From contig JBKDZR010000043.1 in the NCBI GenBank assembly GCA_047971485.1, forward strand, positions 5,206 through 69,205: a DNA stretch of 64,000 bases, read 5' to 3'. The position numbers and the translations under genes were made by a program. Below the pieces are notes generated by a model. The model did no database searches. It worked only from the letters and a program-made list of their open reading frames with translations, and was not told the DNA's origin. The DNA comes from JBKDZR01 sp047971485. GTDB lineage: Bacteria; Pseudomonadota; Alphaproteobacteria; Rhodobacterales; Rhodobacteraceae. This document shows, piece after piece, positions 61,453 to 64,000 of this stretch (the first letter of the stretch is position 1; each line of letters opens with the position of its first letter).

Positions 61453-64000
61453 ATGCCAAAGAAAATGCTCATAGATGCGACCCATGCGGAAGAAACCCGC
61501 GTGGTCGTGGTGGACGGCAGCAAAGTCGAGGAATTCGACTTTGAATCGGAAAACAAGCGGCAGCTTGCCGGCAATATCTATCTGGCCAAGGTAACGCGGG
61601 TCGAACCGTCGCTGCAGGCGGCGTTTGTCGATTATGGCGGGAACCGGCACGGGTTTCTGGCCTTCACCGAGATTCATCCCGATTACTACCAGATCCCGGT
61701 GGCCGATCGCGAAGCTCTGATGGCCGAGGAACTGGCCTATAGCGAAAGCCTGAAACGCGACGAAGGCGAGGAGACGGCCGAAGAAGATGCCCTGGCCGCC
61801 AAGCCCAAGCCGCGTCGCCGGTCGCGGAGCCGGGCCGCGCGCAACACCAGTGCCGATCCGTTGCAGACGGCGGACCTGCCCGAGGCGGAGACCGGGAATG
61901 ACGGCGAAGCCGCCCCGGCCATCGCCGGCATGGAGGTTGTCAGCTCAGAGGGCGATAACGAGACGGCGGATGAACTGGCGCCTGTGCTGGGGGACCCCGC
62001 CCCAGAGATGATTGCGCCGGCTGAGACCGATCACATGCTGTTGCCCGATGCGCGCGATGCCGGGCCTGCCCCGGCCGATGCCGAACCGACGACCGAAGAG
62101 GCAGGGACCGACGATATCGTCGATGCCGATAGCGGTATCGAATCCGTCGCCGATGACGACACCCCCGAAGAGATCCGTCGCGAACCACGCCCGCGTCCGC
62201 GCCGCTACAAGATCCAGGAAGTCATCAAGGTCCGCCAGATCCTGCTGGTTCAGGTTGTCAAGGAAGAGCGCGGCAACAAGGGTGCGGCGCTGACCACTTA
62301 TTTGTCGCTGGCCGGGCGGTATTGCGTGTTGATGCCCAACACGGCACGTGGCGGTGGCATCAGCCGCAAGATCACCAACGCGACAGATCGTAAGAAACTC
62401 AAGCAGATAGCCGGCGAAATTGAAGTACCGAAAGGCGCTGGCCTGATCATTCGTACCGCCGGGGCCAAGCGCACCAAGGCGGAAATCAAGCGCGATTACG
62501 AATATCTGCAACGGCTGTGGGAACAGATCCGCGAGTTGACGCTGAAATCCGTGGCGCCGGCCAAGATCTATGAGGAAGGGGATCTGATCAAGCGCTCGAT
62601 CCGCGATCTTTATAACCGCGAGATCGACGAGGTTCTGGTCGAGGGCGAAGGCGGGTACAGGACCGCCAAGGACTTCATGAAGATGATCATGCCGTCCCAC
62701 GCCAAGAACGTGAAGCAATACACCGATCCGATGCCGCTGTTCTCGCGTCATCAGGTGGAAAGCTACCTGAACGGGATGTTCAACCCGGTGGTCAAGTTGA
62801 AATCCGGTGGCTACATCGTGATCGGCGTCACCGAGGCGCTGGTGGCGATCGACGTGAACTCGGGCAAGTCGACCAAGGAAGGCTCGATCGAGGACACGGC
62901 GCTGAAGACCAACCTGGAGGCGGCCGAGGAAATCGCCCGTCAGCTGCGGTTGCGCGATCTGGCCGGTCTGATCGTTGTCGACTTTATCGACATGGAAGAG
63001 CGTAAGAACAACGCTGCCGTCGAGAAGAAGTTCAAGGACAAGCTGAAAACGGATCGCGCCCGCATTCAGGTGGGCCGGATTTCGGGCTTCGGGTTGCTGG
63101 AAATGTCGCGTCAGCGTCTGCGGCCCGGCATGATCGAAGCTACGACCCAGCCGTGTCCCCATTGCCACGGCACGGGTCTGATCCGGTCCGATGACAATCT
63201 GGCCCTGATGATCCTGCGCGAGCTGGAAGAAGAGGGCGTGCGCAACAAGCACCGTGAGGTGCTGGTCAAGGCGCCCATCGGCATCGCCAATTATCTGATG
63301 AATGCCAAGCGTGAACATATTGCCCAGATCGAGGCGCGCTATGGGCTGTCTGTGCGGATCGAATCCGATCCCTCGCTGGTCAGCCCGGATTATACGGTCG
63401 AAAAGTTCAAGACCGCGCTGCGCAACGTTGCGCCGGCTGCGCCGCTGACACCGGTGGTTCAGGCGGATGCCTCGCTGATGGAACCGGTTGTGGTGGAAGA
63501 GCCCGAGGTTGAAGAGGACGAGGCACCTCAGGAGACGTCTGGCGGCGATCAACCGGCCGAGTCCGAGGACGATCAGAAGCCACGCAAACGCCGGCGCCGT
63601 CGTCGGCGGAAGCGGGGCGGGGGCGATGAAAACGGGGCCATGGACGAAAACGGCACTGTTGAGGAAAATGCGGCCTCTGATGAAACCGGAACCGCAGCGG
63701 ATAATGTCCCGACCGAAGTTGGGGACACTGCGCCGACGCCCGAAGGGCTGACCCCGCCGGCCGAGACTGCCCTGGCCTCGGTGGCCGAGGCTGTTGTGGA
63801 AGAAACCGTAGTCTCCGCCGAGGTGATCGACCTGCCCGAGGCCGCGTCTCAGCCGCAGGTCGAGGACGCCGCCCCCATGACGGCGCCCGATCCCGAAGTC
63901 GCCCCTGAAGCTGACATTGTGCCTGTCGCGGAAGATCCCACGCCGGTCGAGGCTGTCCCGGAGCCCTCTGCGGCCCCGGTGGCCGTTGTCGCCGAGGAAC
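61453..64000 (+). CDS. rne: Ribonuclease E (3' partial)
   Basis: Essential endoribonuclease, core of the RNA degradosome; the first 849 codons are in the window and no stop is reached. The RNase H-like/S1 part begins MPKKMLIDATHAEETRVVVVDGSKVEEFDFE. The S1 domain is split by a long low-complexity insertion (about residues 100-248) that is acidic and Ala/Pro-rich, with a basic patch KPKPRRRSRSR. The catalytic Asp pair is in VAIDVNSGKS and VVDFIDMEERK, and the zinc link is CPHCHGTG (about residue 567). After about residue 690 the C-terminal scaffold starts, acidic with one Arg-rich run (KPRKRRRRRRRKRGGG) of the RNA-binding kind. No membrane-targeting helix is seen. Confidence 0.95.
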   Translation, partial: MPKKMLIDATHAEETRVVVVDGSKVEEFDFESENKRQLAGNIYLAKVTRVEPSLQAAFVDYGGNRHGFLAFTEIHPDYYQIPVADREALMAEELAYSESLKRDEGEETAEEDALAAKPKPRRRSRSRAARNTSADPLQTADLPEAETGNDGEAAPAIAGMEVVSSEGDNETADELAPVLGDPAPEMIAPAETDHMLLPDARDAGPAPADAEPTTEEAGTDDIVDADSGIESVADDDTPEEIRREPRPRPRRYKIQEVIKVRQILLVQVVKEERGNKGAALTTYLSLAGRYCVLMPNTARGGGISRKITNATDRKKLKQIAGEIEVPKGAGLIIRTAGAKRTKAEIKRDYEYLQRLWEQIRELTLKSVAPAKIYEEGDLIKRSIRDLYNREIDEVLVEGEGGYRTAKDFMKMIMPSHAKNVKQYTDPMPLFSRHQVESYLNGMFNPVVKLKSGGYIVIGVTEALVAIDVNSGKSTKEGSIEDTALKTNLEAAEEIARQLRLRDLAGLIVVDFIDMEERKNNAAVEKKFKDKLKTDRARIQVGRISGFGLLEMSRQRLRPGMIEATTQPCPHCHGTGLIRSDDNLALMILRELEEEGVRNKHREVLVKAPIGIANYLMNAKREHIAQIEARYGLSVRIESDPSLVSPDYTVEKFKTALRNVAPAAPLTPVVQADASLMEPVVVEEPEVEEDEAPQETSGGDQPAESEDDQKPRKRRRRRRRKRGGGDENGAMDENGTVEENAASDETGTAADNVPTEVGDTAPTPEGLTPPAETALASVAEAVVEETVVSAEVIDLPEAASQPQVEDAAPMTAPDPEVAPEADIVPVAEDPTPVEAVPEPSAAPVAVVAEE

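Overview
The window is a GC-rich stretch of an alphaproteobacterial chromosome, most likely from the Rhodobacteraceae/Roseobacter group. The markers are an F1-ATPase zeta subunit (DUF1476), GapR (DUF2312), an NDUFA12-type complex I subunit next to mlaD and a DUF2155 gene, an ScfR-type regulator, VPLPA-CTERM sorted proteins, and Rhodobacterales-like IlvI and IlvH. Genus cannot be fixed from the sequence alone. Almost everything is ordinary chromosomal coding sequence. I see no phage, insertion sequence, CRISPR array or plasmid replication genes.

Layout. 1-2.7 kb: end of a lytic transglycosylase, a dispersed repeat, a DegT-type aminotransferase and ilvH. 2.7-6.1 kb: ilvI, separated from ilvH by the decayed remains of a BCCT transporter and preceded by a leader peptide with an attenuator-type terminator. 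6.2-10.8 kb: gyrA, usg, dsbB, a DedA-like gene and tRNA-Leu(CAA). 11-16.5 kb: a VPLPA-CTERM protein, a small membrane protein, a VPLPA-CTERM alkaline phosphatase with a possible Pho box, and an SLC13 permease. 16.6-32.1 kb: one long glycogen operon, glgP-glgB-glgC-glgA-glgX-malQ-pgm, ending in a GH13 gene (glucosylglycerol-hydrolase-like) that is split by two opposing frameshifts. 32.2-38.6 kb: clpP, clpX, a RidA-family gene, the complex I accessory subunit, mlaD, DUF2155, aat, accC and accB. 38.7-42 kb: an unknown small protein, an omega-amino-acid transaminase, another VPLPA-CTERM protein and a lipoprotein. 42.2-48 kb: a compact signalling cluster, ScfR regulator - CheY-like receiver - two-TM protein - symporter/histidine kinase fusion - FliM-like SpoA protein. 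48-57.9 kb: small proteins, gapR, a CAU tRNA, purM-purN-rnd, a TetR regulator, a lipoprotein, sufE, a second copy of the repeat, a homocysteine methyltransferase, the zeta subunit and purC-purS-purQ. 58-64 kb: dctB-dctD and the start of rne, which runs off the end.

How the genes work together. The glg operon makes glycogen (GlgC, GlgA, GlgB) and degrades it (GlgP, GlgX, MalQ, Pgm); most junctions are tight and three overlap by 4 bases. ilvI and ilvH form the two-subunit acetolactate synthase, and the leader upstream of ilvI looks like translation-coupled attenuation sensing Leu/Val. The purine genes sit in two blocks. The symporter-kinase cluster and dctBD are two separate nutrient-sensing systems.

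The points most worth a second look are the ilvI attenuator, the doubly frameshifted GH13 gene, the multiply broken BCCT gene inside the ilv locus, the DctD protein without a recognisable GAFTGA loop, the receiver-symporter kinase-SpoA cluster, and the repeat found in two convergent intergenic gaps.
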